Assembly (NCBI GenBank): GCA_045652425.1
Contig: JAZRUG010000013.1
Location: 44,913-108,912, forward strand
DNA length: 64,000 nucleotides
Reading direction: 5' to 3'
Origin: RGIG1995 sp045652425
GTDB lineage: Bacteria > Bacillota > Clostridia > Oscillospirales > CAG-272
The notes under the pieces: generated by a model
What the model was told of the DNA's origin: nothing
What the model saw: only the letters and a program-made list of their open reading frames with translations
Database searches by the model: none
In this document: positions 17,395 to 25,033 of the stretch, piece after piece
How the letters are laid out: every line of letters starts with the position of its first letter
How positions within the stretch are numbered: the stretch's first letter is position 1
Position numbers and translations under genes: made by a program

Positions 17395-17847
17395 TTAGTC
17401 TTTCTTAAGAAGGTCACGAATTTCTGCGAGAAGCTCTTCAGCAGTAGGCTTGGGGGGCTCTGCAGGAGCTGCCTCTTCTTCAGCCTTTTTCTTTGCTTCG
17501 GAAATATCTCTTGCTTTCTGAATAAGAGATACAAACATAAATATTGACAAAGCGATGATAAAGAAATCAATTACAGTCTGAATAAAATTACCGTAATTAA
17601 GAGTTGCAAAACCTGCTTCCTTTGCAGCTTCAATAGTTTTGATAGCCGCAGTATCAGCGCCTTTAGCGTTAAGTATTACGAAAAGTTCGCTGAAGTTTGC
17701 GCCACCTGTTGCAAGACTTATCAAAGGTGTGATAAGGTCGTTTACCAACGATGTAACGATCTTTCCGAATGCGCCGCCGACTACAACACCGACTGCCATA
17801 TCAACTACGTTTCCTTTAAATGCAAATTTTTTAAATTTCTCCCACAT
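17395..17847 (-). CDS. mscL: Large-conductance mechanosensitive channel
   Basis: A 150-residue MscL. The N-terminal helix FKGNVVDMAVGVVVGGAF and the LVNDLITPLI segment form the pore-lining helix; the second helix (about 88-108) follows a periplasmic-type loop, and a charged, alanine/proline-rich cytoplasmic helix ends the protein. It opens under membrane tension to release solutes during hypo-osmotic shock. AAGGAG precedes the ATG, and the gene follows mrnC by 13 bases. Confidence 0.95.
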   Translation of the reverse strand: MWEKFKKFAFKGNVVDMAVGVVVGGAFGKIVTSLVNDLITPLISLATGGANFSELFVILNAKGADTAAIKTIEAAKEAGFATLNYGNFIQTVIDFFIIALSIFMFVSLIQKARDISEAKKKAEEEAAPAEPPKPTAEELLAEIRDLLKKD

Positions 17848-17860
17848 AATTTTAATCTCC

Positions 17861-18250
17861 TTATTTATTTAAAATTTTATTAATGTGTTCTTTGTAAGCC
17901 GTCTCAAATAAATATTCAAGACGTTCCGTTTTACCGTTCATATACAAATAAGCAAAAAGTGATTCGAGTCCTGTCGCTCTGCTGTATTCAACAGCCGTCG
18001 CTGACTTCGGGTGGTTTACTTTAGCATTTTTTCCACGCTTAAAAAATGTCATTTCGTCTTCTTCAAGCAAGTCAATAATATTATCAATAACCTTGCTCTG
18101 CTCGGTAGCCTTTACGAAATCTCGCGCAAGGTCGTTTAATTTACCTGCGTTCGTAAACCCGCTTTCGATAACCTTACAGCGCACCATTATCTCAAGAACC
18201 GCATCACCGATATATGCTAAGGTCGCTCCGTTCAACTCTTCCGGCTTCAA
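17861..18250 (-). CDS. mrnC: Mini-ribonuclease III
   Basis: A 129-residue RNase III-like dimer-forming nuclease lacking the double-stranded RNA-binding domain. LAYIGDAVLEIMVR holds the RNase III signature, FFKRGKNAK and YSRATGLESLFAYLYM follow the MrnC pattern. In Bacillus it matures 23S rRNA ends. It usually sits near cysS and rlmB, which are absent here. It is the first gene of the mrnC-mscL-ROK run and is divergent from the FkbM gene. Confidence 0.93.
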   Translation of the reverse strand: MKPEELNGATLAYIGDAVLEIMVRCKVIESGFTNAGKLNDLARDFVKATEQSKVIDNIIDLLEEDEMTFFKRGKNAKVNHPKSATAVEYSRATGLESLFAYLYMNGKTERLEYLFETAYKEHINKILNK

Positions 18251-18342
18251 AGTATCTTCTTCCCCTTTTTGTATATTTAAGTCATTATATCATACTTTCT
18301 TTTTTTCTACAATATTTATTTTCAATTTTTTTCCGCAAATCT

Positions 18343-18371
18343 TTGACAACAAAGAAACAAAGCTTTATAAT
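18343..18371 (+). promoter_or_regulatory. Promoter of the FkbM methyltransferase gene
   Basis: TTGACA at 18343-18348 and TATAAT at 18366-18371 with 17 bases between them, about 30 bases before the ATG. Confidence 0.7.
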
Positions 18372-18402
18372 AAAAGTAACATACTATTATGGAGTTAACA
18401 AA

Positions 18403-19458
18403 ATGAACGTAAAGCAAGACCTTTGGAAATATCTGCAACAAACAAATAAACCTATCGTTATGTACGGTATGGGAAACGGCGCTGACAAGATTCTTGAACG
18501 ATTTGACTCTCTCGATATTGAAGTTGCCGATTTCTTCGCAAGTGACGGTTTCGTCAGAGGCCATTCCTTTCACGGCAAAACGGTTCTTTCATTTAGCGAA
18601 ATCAAAGAGAAATATGACGATTTTATTATAATTCTCTCCTTTGCATCAAGCCTCGATAACGTTCTTGATTGGTTTTACGAAATCAACGAAAAACACGAAA
18701 TGTACGCTCCCGACGTGCCCGTAACGGGAGACGGCACTTTTAATTTGGATTACTATTTGACGCATAAAGAATCTTTTGATAAAGCAAGAGAGTTGCTTGC
18801 AGACGATATTTCAAGAAACGTGTTTGACAACGTTATAAAATATAAGCTCACAGGAAAAATCGCCTATCTTAAAGAAATTGAAACCACGCCCGACGAGGCT
18901 TGGAATAATATACTCTCGCCCGACAGCTATAAAATATGCGTGGACTGCGGAGCTTACAACGGCGACACCGCTAAAGAAATGATTGGCAGATGCGAAAACG
19001 TCGATAAAATCTATGCTTTAGAACCCGATAGACGCAACTTTAAAAAGCTGTCAATCTTTTCGGAAGAAGAAACAAGGGTAATTCCAATAAACGCAGCCGC
19101 TTGGAACGAAGATATTATGCTTGAATTTGATTCAAGCGGTAACAGAAACGCTAATCCCTTTTCGCTTAACTCCAAAAAGACGGTTGAAATTGAAGCAAAA
19201 ACCGTTGACGGTATATGTAACAATACGGCTGATTATATTAAATATGACGTTGAGGGCGCGGAAAGACAGGCTCTGCTTGGCAGTAAGAACACCATTGCAA
19301 ATTGTTCGCCCGACTTGCTTGTTTCGGTATATCACCGTAACGAAGACCTCTTCGACCTGCCGCTTCTTATAAACGAGCTTAATCCAAACTATAAACTATA
19401 TTTACGTAAATTCAAATACGTTCCCGCATGGGATTTGAATTTGTATGCGGTTAAATAA
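18403..19458 (+). CDS. FkbM-family methyltransferase
   Basis: A 351-residue protein. Residues 1-160 form a Rossmann-like domain (VMYGMGNGADKIL) typical of the N-terminal extension of such enzymes; the AdoMet fold begins with VDCGAYNGDT at 180-188 and continues with IYALEPD and KYDVEGAE. The family methylates hydroxyls, often on glycans or polyketides. The ATG at 18403 is chosen because GGAG precedes it and the promoter lies inside the longer open frame. It is a single-gene unit ended by a strong hairpin. Substrate unknown. Confidence 0.88.
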   Translation: MNVKQDLWKYLQQTNKPIVMYGMGNGADKILERFDSLDIEVADFFASDGFVRGHSFHGKTVLSFSEIKEKYDDFIIILSFASSLDNVLDWFYEINEKHEMYAPDVPVTGDGTFNLDYYLTHKESFDKARELLADDISRNVFDNVIKYKLTGKIAYLKEIETTPDEAWNNILSPDSYKICVDCGAYNGDTAKEMIGRCENVDKIYALEPDRRNFKKLSIFSEEETRVIPINAAAWNEDIMLEFDSSGNRNANPFSLNSKKTVEIEAKTVDGICNNTADYIKYDVEGAERQALLGSKNTIANCSPDLLVSVYHRNEDLFDLPLLINELNPNYKLYLRKFKYVPAWDLNLYAVK

Positions 19459-19460
19459 TT

Positions 19461-19493
19461 ATAGGGCATACGGGCTTTGCCCGTATGCCCTAT
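19461..19493 (+). terminator. Long perfect hairpin after the FkbM gene
   Basis: ATAGGGCATACGGG pairs perfectly with CCCGTATGCCCTAT around CTTTG, three bases after the TAA. There is no T-run, but strength and position indicate a terminator or transcript-end stabiliser. Confidence 0.6.
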
Positions 19494-19500
19494 CTTAAAC

Positions 19501-19615
19501 AAGAGGGAGCTTTTTGAAAAAAGCTCCCTCTTGACTCCCGCAAAAACTTTTAATAAATGGCACAAACCAAGCGAAGTAAAGTTCTTTGCCTACTTTCTTT
19601 CAAGAAAGTAGGTTA
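19501..19615 (-). repeat. Composite palindromic repeat after tepA
   Basis: Read on the minus strand the element starts within the tepA stop codon (TAACCTACTTTC...), forms a CCTACTTTCTTG/CAAGAAAGTAGG-type hairpin, continues CAAAGAACTTTACTTCGCTTGG, and ends in a second hairpin, AAGAGGGAGC...GCTCCCTCTT (19501-19532 region), preceded by AGTTTTTGCGGGAGTC. A second copy of this two-part design follows the M20 gene at 36171-36329. Confidence 0.7.
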
Positions 19616-20326
19616 ATCCCTCTTCGCCATTTCGCGCAAGGTGCGTATTGCTTCGTTAAGTCCGCCGACTTCGTCGATAAGTCCGCATTCAACCGCTTCT
19701 TTTCCCTCAAGCACCGTACCCATATCGGTCGCAAGTTCGTCTTTCGCAAGCATCATTTCGCGTAATCTGTCCGCCGACGTATTCGAATGTGCTTCGATAA
19801 ACTTTAATATTCTGTCTTGCATACGGTTAAAATAGTTATAGGTCTGCGGCGCGCTTACGACAAGCCCCGTAGTTCTTACCGGGTGTACCGTCATAGTTGC
19901 CGACGGTACGATAAACGATTTCTTCGCCGATACCGCAAGAGGTACGCCTATCGAATGTCCGCCGCCGAGAACTATCGATACTGTCGGTTTACTCATACTC
20001 GCTATCATTTCCGACAGTGCAAGTCCTGCCTCAACATCTCCGCCCACTGTGTTTAGTATTATAAGCAGTCCGTCGATATCATCGCTTTCTTCAACGGATA
20101 CGAGAAGAGGAATTATCTGCTCATATTTTGTTGCTTTTTGGTCGTTAGGCAAAATATAATGCCCCTCTATCTGCCCGATTACCGTCATACAGTGTATCGT
20201 AACTCCATCGCCTGTCGTGGTTATGGAATTACTCATTTTCACGTTCTCAAGCTGTAAATTCTCGACTTTTTCTTTCTCTAAAGCTTCACTTTGGTTTTCA
20301 TTTTCGTTATTTTGTATGTCTGACAT
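19613..20326 (-). CDS. tepA: ClpP/TepA-like serine protease
   Basis: A 237-residue ClpP-fold protease similar to Bacillus TepA. The nucleophile is S125 in GGGHSIGVPLA and the histidine H148 in MTVHPVRTTG; the oxyanion strand NTVGGDVEAGLA precedes them. The first 45 residues are polar and glutamate-rich. TepA has been linked to protein export and spore-protein turnover, and Clostridia usually have one copy. GAGGGAG precedes the ATG. It is divergent from the pduL operon, and its TAA is the first part of the repeat element. Confidence 0.85.
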   Translation of the reverse strand: MSDIQNNENENQSEALEKEKVENLQLENVKMSNSITTTGDGVTIHCMTVIGQIEGHYILPNDQKATKYEQIIPLLVSVEESDDIDGLLIILNTVGGDVEAGLALSEMIASMSKPTVSIVLGGGHSIGVPLAVSAKKSFIVPSATMTVHPVRTTGLVVSAPQTYNYFNRMQDRILKFIEAHSNTSADRLREMMLAKDELATDMGTVLEGKEAVECGLIDEVGGLNEAIRTLREMAKRD

Positions 20327-20377
20327 ATTTTTTCTCCCTCATATTTTAAAATAAACATAAAAAAATGCTTATCCCTA

Positions 20378-20406
20378 TTTACAATTTTGGTTTTTTATAG
20401 TATAAT
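20378..20406 (+). promoter_or_regulatory. Promoter of the pduL-GGGtGRT operon
   Basis: TTTACA at 20378-20383 and TATAAT at 20401-20406, 17 bases apart, about 60 bases before the first ATG. Confidence 0.65.
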
Positions 20407-20466
20407 TATTTTTGATTGAATTTATTCAAAATTAAATTTTTTATATAAAAACGGAGGATAATAGTT

Positions 20467-21039
20467 ATGGATAACAAAGTTCTTGTTGAAACATCTGCCA
20501 GACACGTACACCTTTCCGCTGAACACATCGAAGTATTGTTCGGTAAGGGTGCAACACTCACTAACAAAAAGGAACTCAGCCAGCCCGGTCAGTACGCTTG
20601 CGAAGAAAGAGTTAACCTCGTTGGCCCTAAGAAGGAAATCGCTAACGTAATCATTCTCGGTCCCGCTCGTCCTGCTACTCAGGTTGAAATTTCTTTCACT
20701 GATGCTCGTACACTCGGCGTTTCTGCTCCCGTTCGCGAAAGCGGCGACGTTGCAGCTACTCCCGGTCTCAAGCTCGTTGGCCCTGCAGGCGAAGTTGAAC
20801 TCGCTGAAGGCGTTATCATCGCTAAGAGACACATTCATCTTACTCCCGAAGCTGCTGCTCAGTTCAACGTTCAGGATAAGGAAATCGTTAAGGTTAAGAT
20901 TGATTCCGAAAGAACTACAATTTTTGACGATGTTGTAATCAGAGTAAGCGACAAGTTTGCTCCCGCTATGCACATCGATACAGACGAAGCTAACGCTGCT
21001 TGCGCTTTCGGTGTTTGCTACGGCGAAATCGTTAAATAA
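20467..21039 (+). CDS. pduL: PduL-type phosphotransacylase
   Basis: A 190-residue PduL protein with the two mirrored metal-binding repeats ARHVHLS (11-17) and KRHIHLT (120-126). It exchanges acyl-CoA and acyl phosphate, acting as phosphotransacetylase or phosphate propanoyltransferase. There is no N-terminal microcompartment-targeting helix and no shell gene nearby, so a cytosolic enzyme in acetate or propionate metabolism is likely. The acetate/propionate kinase is not in the window. CGGAGG precedes the ATG. Codons are strongly biased (GCT, GTT, CTC), which suggests high expression. Two genes follow with short gaps. Confidence 0.92.
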   Translation: MDNKVLVETSARHVHLSAEHIEVLFGKGATLTNKKELSQPGQYACEERVNLVGPKKEIANVIILGPARPATQVEISFTDARTLGVSAPVRESGDVAATPGLKLVGPAGEVELAEGVIIAKRHIHLTPEAAAQFNVQDKEIVKVKIDSERTTIFDDVVIRVSDKFAPAMHIDTDEANAACAFGVCYGEIVK

Positions 21040-21081
21040 TTTACGTATTCTAAAAAACATCTTATATAAGGAGAATTAATC

Positions 21082-21798
21082 ATGAGCAAAGAATTTTCTT
21101 GTGAATACGCCATGAGCACAGAAGTTGCTCACATGGGTTGTGTCACAAAGGGTTGCGATCACGGTCCTGCTCCCATTCCCGAAGAAGGTAAATGGGTACA
21201 GTCTAAACAGATCACCGATATTTCCGGTTATACACACGGTATCGGCTGGTGCGCTCCTCAGCAGGGCGGCTGTAAGCTCTCTCTTAACGTTAAAAACGGT
21301 ATCATCGAGGAAGCTCTCGTTGAAACTATCGGTTGCTCGGGTATGACTCACTCTGCAGCTATGGCAGCAGAAATCCTCCCCGGCAAAACTCTTCTCGAAG
21401 CACTTAACACCGACCTTGTTTGCGATGCTATTAACACAGCTATGCGCGAACTCTTCCTTCAGATCGTTTACGGTAGAACTCAGTCTGCTTTCTCCGAAGG
21501 GGGCTTGGTTATCGGCGCAGGTATGGAAGACCTCGGTAAAGGCGCTCGTTCAATGGTTGGTACAATGTACGGTACAAAGGCTAAAGGCGTTCGTTACCTC
21601 GAAATGACCGAAGGCTACTGCACCAGAATGGCTCTTGACGCTAACAACGAAGTTATCGGTTACGAATTCGTTTCTCTCGGCAAGATGACCGACCTCATCA
21701 AAAAGGGTGTTGAACCCAACGAAGCTTACAAACAGTCTATGGGTACTTACGGACGTTTTGCAGACGCTGTTAAGTATATCGACCCCAGACACGAATAA
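21082..21798 (+). CDS. Iron-sulfur cluster scaffold-like protein (GGGtGRT partner)
   Basis: A 238-residue cysteine-containing protein with C7, C20, C25, C57, C64, C85 and C114. The stretch GIGWCAPQQGGCKLSLNVKN then IGCSGMTHSA resembles the NifU/IscU-type fold with its conserved cysteines, and databases call such proteins iron-sulfur cluster assembly scaffold-like. They are regularly found next to a GGGtGRT protein, as here (18 bases downstream). Actual function is not established. AAGGAG precedes the ATG. Codon use indicates strong expression. Confidence 0.75.
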   Translation: MSKEFSCEYAMSTEVAHMGCVTKGCDHGPAPIPEEGKWVQSKQITDISGYTHGIGWCAPQQGGCKLSLNVKNGIIEEALVETIGCSGMTHSAAMAAEILPGKTLLEALNTDLVCDAINTAMRELFLQIVYGRTQSAFSEGGLVIGAGMEDLGKGARSMVGTMYGTKAKGVRYLEMTEGYCTRMALDANNEVIGYEFVSLGKMTDLIKKGVEPNEAYKQSMGTYGRFADAVKYIDPRHE

Positions 21799-21816
21799 TA
21801 AAGGAGGGAAAACGTA

Positions 21817-22815
21817 ATGGCAAATTTTGAAGGTTATGAAAGACGTGAGGCGAAGATCCTCGCTGCTCTTAAAGAATACGGCATTTCCTCTATCGACGAA
21901 TGTAAGGAAATCTGCGCTGCAAAAGGCATTGATCCCTACAAGATAGTTGAAGAAACTCAGCCTATCGCATTCGAAAACGCTAAGTGGGCTTACACTGTAG
22001 GCGCTGCTATCGCAATTAAGAAGGGTTGCACAAAAGCTGCTGACGCTGCTGCCGCTATCGGTATCGGTCTTCAGGCTTTCTGTATCCCCGGCTCCGTTGC
22101 TGAAAACCGTAAGGTTGGTCTCGGCCACGGTAACCTCGGTAAGATGCTTCTTTCCGAAGAAACAGAGTGCTTCTGCTTCCTCGCAGGACACGAATCCTTC
22201 GCTGCTGCTGAAGGCGCTATTAAGATCGCTCTTAACGCTAACAAGGTTCGTTCAAAGGACCTCCGCGTTATCCTTAACGGTCTCGGCAAAGACGCTGCTT
22301 ATATCATTTCCAGAATCAACGGCTTCACATACGTAGAGACAAAGTTTGACCCCGCTACTGAAGAAGTTTCCGTTGTTAGAGAAGTTCCCTTCTCCAACGG
22401 TCCCAGAGCTAAGGTTAAGTGCTACGGTGCTGACAACGTTCCCGAAGGCGTTGCTATTATGAGAAAAGAAAACGTTGGCGTTTCCATTACCGGTAACTCC
22501 ACTAACCCCACTCGTTTCCAGCACCCCGTTGCAGGAACTTACAAGAAGTGGTGTAACGAAAACGGCGTAAATTACTTCTCCGTTGCTTCCGGCGGCGGTA
22601 CAGGCCGTACACTTCACCCCGATAATATGGCTGCAGGTCCCGCTTCCTACGGTATGACAGATACTATGGGACGTATGCACAGCGATGCGCAGTTCGCAGG
22701 TTCTTCCTCCGTTCCCGCACACGTTGAAATGATGGGTCTCATCGGCGCAGGTAACAACCCCATGGTTGGTATGACTGTTGCTGTTGCAGTTGCTATCGAA
22801 GAAGCTAATAAGTAA
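21817..22815 (+). CDS. GGGtGRT protein
   Basis: A 332-residue protein with the namesake motif GGGTGRT at 259-265. This is a conserved anaerobe family of unknown function, usually next to the scaffold-like protein. Glycine and alanine are abundant and several cysteines are spread through the chain (for example ECFCFLAG), so a cofactor- or nucleotide-binding enzyme is plausible. AAAGGAGG precedes the ATG. Codon bias again suggests high expression. A broken 95-base copy of its 3' end lies two kilobases downstream at 24778-24872. Confidence 0.85.
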   Translation: MANFEGYERREAKILAALKEYGISSIDECKEICAAKGIDPYKIVEETQPIAFENAKWAYTVGAAIAIKKGCTKAADAAAAIGIGLQAFCIPGSVAENRKVGLGHGNLGKMLLSEETECFCFLAGHESFAAAEGAIKIALNANKVRSKDLRVILNGLGKDAAYIISRINGFTYVETKFDPATEEVSVVREVPFSNGPRAKVKCYGADNVPEGVAIMRKENVGVSITGNSTNPTRFQHPVAGTYKKWCNENGVNYFSVASGGGTGRTLHPDNMAAGPASYGMTDTMGRMHSDAQFAGSSSVPAHVEMMGLIGAGNNPMVGMTVAVAVAIEEANK

Positions 22816-22823
22816 AAAAATAA

Positions 22824-22912
22824 CCTACTTTCTTTTCAGGAAAGAAAGTAGGCAAAGAAACCTTGAAATAATGGGTTTGTTCCGATTATCAACGTCGGGA
22901 CAAGCCCTTTTT
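22824..22912 (+). repeat. Two-hairpin end module (family B) after the GGGtGRT gene
   Basis: CCTACTTTCTTTTCAGG with its complementary arm GGAAAGAAAGTAGG forms hairpin 1 (22824-22852). After GGCAAAGAAACCTTGA a second hairpin, GGGTTTGTTCC with GGGACAAGCCC (22873-22907), runs into TTTTTTC. It begins eight bases after the stop codon and can act as a terminator. Confidence 0.8.
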
Positions 22913-22927
22913 TCTTTTCAAAAAAAG

Positions 22928-22969
22928 TTGGACACATCATTTTGGAGTTTTACCCCATAATGTGTCCAA
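22928..22969 (+). repeat. RAYT-associated hairpin repeat (family A), copy 1
   Basis: TTGGACACAT at 22928-22937 pairs with ATGTGTCCAA ending at 22969; the loop holds CATTTTGGAGTTTT. The same 40-base sequence with the same loop recurs four more times up to 29.3 kb and nowhere else in the window. Confidence 0.8.
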
Positions 22970-22977
22970 TAATTTTT

Positions 22978-23237
22978 TTACTCACCGTACTCGGCTTTTA
23001 TACGTTCATTTATTCTTGCATCCATTCCGGAAATAAGCATCATATCTTCTTCTTTGATCGAAATCTCTGCAATATCTTCTTTCTCAACGCATTGGTGAAA
23101 ACACACGTCCCACTCTCCAGCTATGCATTCTTCCAAATCCCTGTTTTTTTAATTATGCTTCGCAATAATTTAGCATCTGTTGCCATATATACACATTTCT
23201 TAAAAACTCCTTCTTTGGTACGGGGATAAGAGTAATA
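22978..23237 (-). pseudogene. Frameshifted remnant of an unknown gene
   Basis: Read on the minus strand, one frame gives GVFKKCVYMATDAKLLRSII and a second, after a run of seven A residues near 23150, gives DLEECIAGEWDVCFHQCVE... ending DARINERIKAEYGE at a TAA (22978-22980). Joined they make about 83 residues of plausible protein but without a normal start. I do not recognise the family. The remnant starts right after the stop codon of the membrane protein at 23238 and ends at hairpin copy 1. The opposite-strand open frame here is its shadow. Confidence 0.5.
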
Positions 23238-24023
23238 TTATAGTTTGCTAATAATATCCCCCCTTTGTACTTGATATTCTTCTTCAGTAATAAGCCCAAG
23301 TTCAAAGTTTTCTCTCAAATACTTTAAGCCTTGTTCAGGGGTCTTTTTTTCCAATTTTTTCTTTAACTTTTCAGCAGATATGGGAATAAGATGCGGTATT
23401 CTATTTCCCAAACAAAATAAAAGTAAAGCAATGTAGAGTGCAATTGAACCCAATAATATAGCTGGAATAAATAAGATATATCCCTGTTCTATAGTTTCTA
23501 TATACCAACTAATATCTTTAAAATAAGAAATAAAATCTCTAATACTTGGAATTAGCCCTACTACTATCGCTATTATTGTAAAAACTTTTTCATTAAAACC
23601 TTGTAGGGCATCAATAATTGCTAATACAAAAGTTATAGCACAAAGTAAATCTAATAGAAAATACATATCAAATCTGGGAAATATTCCATAATCTATATAG
23701 TTATATATATGCCATAGCAGTGGTGTAGTTGCTAGAACCCCAAAGATAATTGGAACAATAATAGCTGTCTTATTTTTTTTATAAAATGTTAAAATGTAAA
23801 TAAAAAACAAAACAGACGGAACGATGTTTATAACAGATATGATTAAGATTCCGATTTCAGGAAAATGAAAGACATACCTATAAACATTGCCTATATCTAA
23901 CAACGGCAAGATATAATACCTAAATTGACCTATAACTGTTAATACCAAAGAAAGAATAGAAAGTATGGTGATAATTTTTCCAAATCTTAATGTTCTTTTA
24001 CTTTTTAATGAAGGTTGGTTCAT
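23238..24023 (-). CDS. Multi-pass membrane protein with SHOCT-like C-terminus
   Basis: A 261-residue protein with about six hydrophobic helices in residues 15-215 and a short cytoplasmic tail, LKYLRENFELGLITEEEYQ, that matches the SHOCT motif (short C-terminal helical domain with G(L/I)I(T/S)xEEY). AGAGGT precedes the ATG. It follows the smaller SHOCT protein by 12 bases, so the two form an operon downstream of the candidate 6S RNA. The function of SHOCT-tailed membrane proteins is generally unknown; oligomerisation has been suggested. Confidence 0.75.
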   Translation of the reverse strand: MNQPSLKSKRTLRFGKIITILSILSLVLTVIGQFRYYILPLLDIGNVYRYVFHFPEIGILIISVINIVPSVLFFIYILTFYKKNKTAIIVPIIFGVLATTPLLWHIYNYIDYGIFPRFDMYFLLDLLCAITFVLAIIDALQGFNEKVFTIIAIVVGLIPSIRDFISYFKDISWYIETIEQGYILFIPAILLGSIALYIALLLFCLGNRIPHLIPISAEKLKKKLEKKTPEQGLKYLRENFELGLITEEEYQVQRGDIISKL

Positions 24024-24035
24024 AATGTATACCTC

Positions 24036-24485
24036 TTATTTTTCTTTAGAAATTAATTCTTGATATTCTTGCTCGGAAATCAAGCCTTGCGAATAAAGCT
24101 TCTCAAGATTGTTAATTCTTTTAGAGGTCGAAGTGTACTCAATTGTTTGGGTGTTTGTATCTGTAACACATAATTTGTAACAAAAGAAACAAATATCTGT
24201 AGTGCCAATTGCAATAATGAGCCAACCTATAGCATTACAAATATTTGCTAGAACATTGGTAATGTTGTTTAATGCTATAGTATTATTATTTACAGCATAA
24301 CCGACATCTTTAGTTACATTATATATTTCAGTATAAAAATCTGCTCCAAAGGTAATATATCTTCCGATACCTCCTGTATCTGCTCTACTGTACTCCACGT
24401 CTTTCACGTTAATACCTACAATAATAATTGTTATACCAATCATTATTCCTAATACAGAAATAATTTTTTTGATTTTGTTTGACAT
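24036..24485 (-). CDS. Small membrane protein with SHOCT-like C-terminus
   Basis: A 149-residue protein with two membrane helices (about 7-27 and 78-103) and a C-terminal INNLEKLYSQGLISEQEYQ, a typical SHOCT tail. The start is ATG 24485, preceded by GGAGG; the frame is open 42 codons further but that part overlaps the RNA gene upstream. It is the first gene of a two-gene unit and lies 21 bases after the terminator of the RNA gene, so transcription may come from read-through of the RNA promoter or from an unseen promoter. Confidence 0.72.
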   Translation of the reverse strand: MSNKIKKIISVLGIMIGITIIIVGINVKDVEYSRADTGGIGRYITFGADFYTEIYNVTKDVGYAVNNNTIALNNITNVLANICNAIGWLIIAIGTTDICFFCYKLCVTDTNTQTIEYTSTSKRINNLEKLYSQGLISEQEYQELISKEK

Positions 24486-24506
24486 ATCATATTCCTCCAT
24501 ACAAAT

Positions 24507-24722
24507 AAAAAAAGTGCGCCAACGGTAGTCAGCGCACCGAAAAACGCAAACTCCCATTGTCGCCAAACAAGTCGAAATAGAACAAGGATAATAATATCTC
24601 ATTGCACACACTTCGCGGAATTTGCGCTTTTACCAAATTCAAAAAAAGCGTATGCAAAAAATAGGTATAACATCCCCTAAAGACATAAAAATACCTTGTT
24701 CAATTATTCAACTTGTTTGGCA
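24507..24722 (-). ncRNA. ssrS: Candidate 6S RNA
   Basis: The predicted transcript starts at about 24722, seven bases after a consensus -10 box. Its first bases GCCAAACAAGT...GAACAAGG (24721-24694) pair with CCTTGTTC...ACTTGTTTGGC (24587-24562), giving a long rod. Inside lie an AU-rich bubble and an apical stem, TTGCATACGCTT with AAGTGTGTGCAA and GAATTTG with CAAATTC. A terminator (GTGCGC/GCGCAC, then seven T) ends it at 24507. Long closing stem, central bubble, apical stem-loop and total length near 215 match 6S RNA, which binds the sigma-A holoenzyme. A structured leader for the SHOCT operon is the alternative. Confidence 0.6.
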
Positions 24723-24728
24723 ATTTTG

Positions 24729-24757
24729 ATTATACCATACAATCTTCAATTTGTAAA
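24729..24757 (-). promoter_or_regulatory. Promoter of the candidate 6S RNA
   Basis: On the minus strand TTTACA (24757-24752), 17 bases, then TATAAT (24734-24729). The predicted start coincides with the base of the RNA rod, which supports both calls. Confidence 0.7.
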
Positions 24758-24777
24758 CATGAAAACAAAAAATATTG

Positions 24778-24872
24778 CGTTGAAATGATGGGTCTCATCG
24801 GCGCAGGTAACAACCCACAGGCTACGTATGACTGTTGCTGTTGCAGTTGCTATCGAAGAAGCTAGCAAATAA
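24778..24872 (+). pseudogene. Broken copy of the GGGtGRT gene 3' end
   Basis: Bases 24778-24816 are identical to 22722-22760 in the GGGtGRT gene. After a short scrambled patch with one extra base, the rest (ATGACTGTTGCTGTTGCAG onwards) again matches to the stop codon, with AGCAAATAA in place of AATAAGTAA. The extra base breaks the frame. It is a non-functional duplicate left 2 kb downstream, on the far side of the SHOCT genes and RNA gene, probably from the event that brought these in. Confidence 0.88.
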
Positions 24873-24935
24873 AAGGCTTTTTCAAGGTTTTATTACTTTG
24901 TAAAAATCTTATTGCTCAAAAATCAATAAAAAAAG

Positions 24936-24977
24936 TTGGACACATCATTTTGGAGTTTTCTTCAATGATGTGTCCAA
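24936..24977 (+). repeat. RAYT-associated hairpin repeat (family A), copy 2
   Basis: TTGGACACATCATT pairs perfectly over 14 bases with AATGATGTGTCCAA; the loop is TTGGAGTTTTCTTC. It is flanked by A7 before and ATATTTTTAT after. Confidence 0.85.
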
Positions 24978-25033
24978 TATTTTTATATAAATTTTATGAG
25001 GATTTTTACAATGAAAAAACTGAAAATGAATTG

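Noticed and set aside
18214..18402. N-terminal extension of the FkbM methyltransferase by 63 residues
   Set aside because: The stretch contains the promoter and overlaps mrnC on the other strand; GGAG precedes the internal ATG at 18403.
20422..21060. 212-codon minus-strand frame opposite pduL
   Set aside because: It mirrors pduL codons and lacks a start signal or recognisable motif.
21550..22722. Two long minus-strand frames (213 and 156 codons) opposite the scaffold-like and GGGtGRT genes
   Set aside because: Long antisense frames are expected from the strong codon bias of these genes; they have no ribosome sites and serine/valine/phenylalanine-rich nonsense composition.
22942..23229. Plus-strand 95-codon hydrophobic frame
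   Set aside because: It is the opposite strand of the frameshifted remnant at 22978-23237 and starts within a hairpin repeat.
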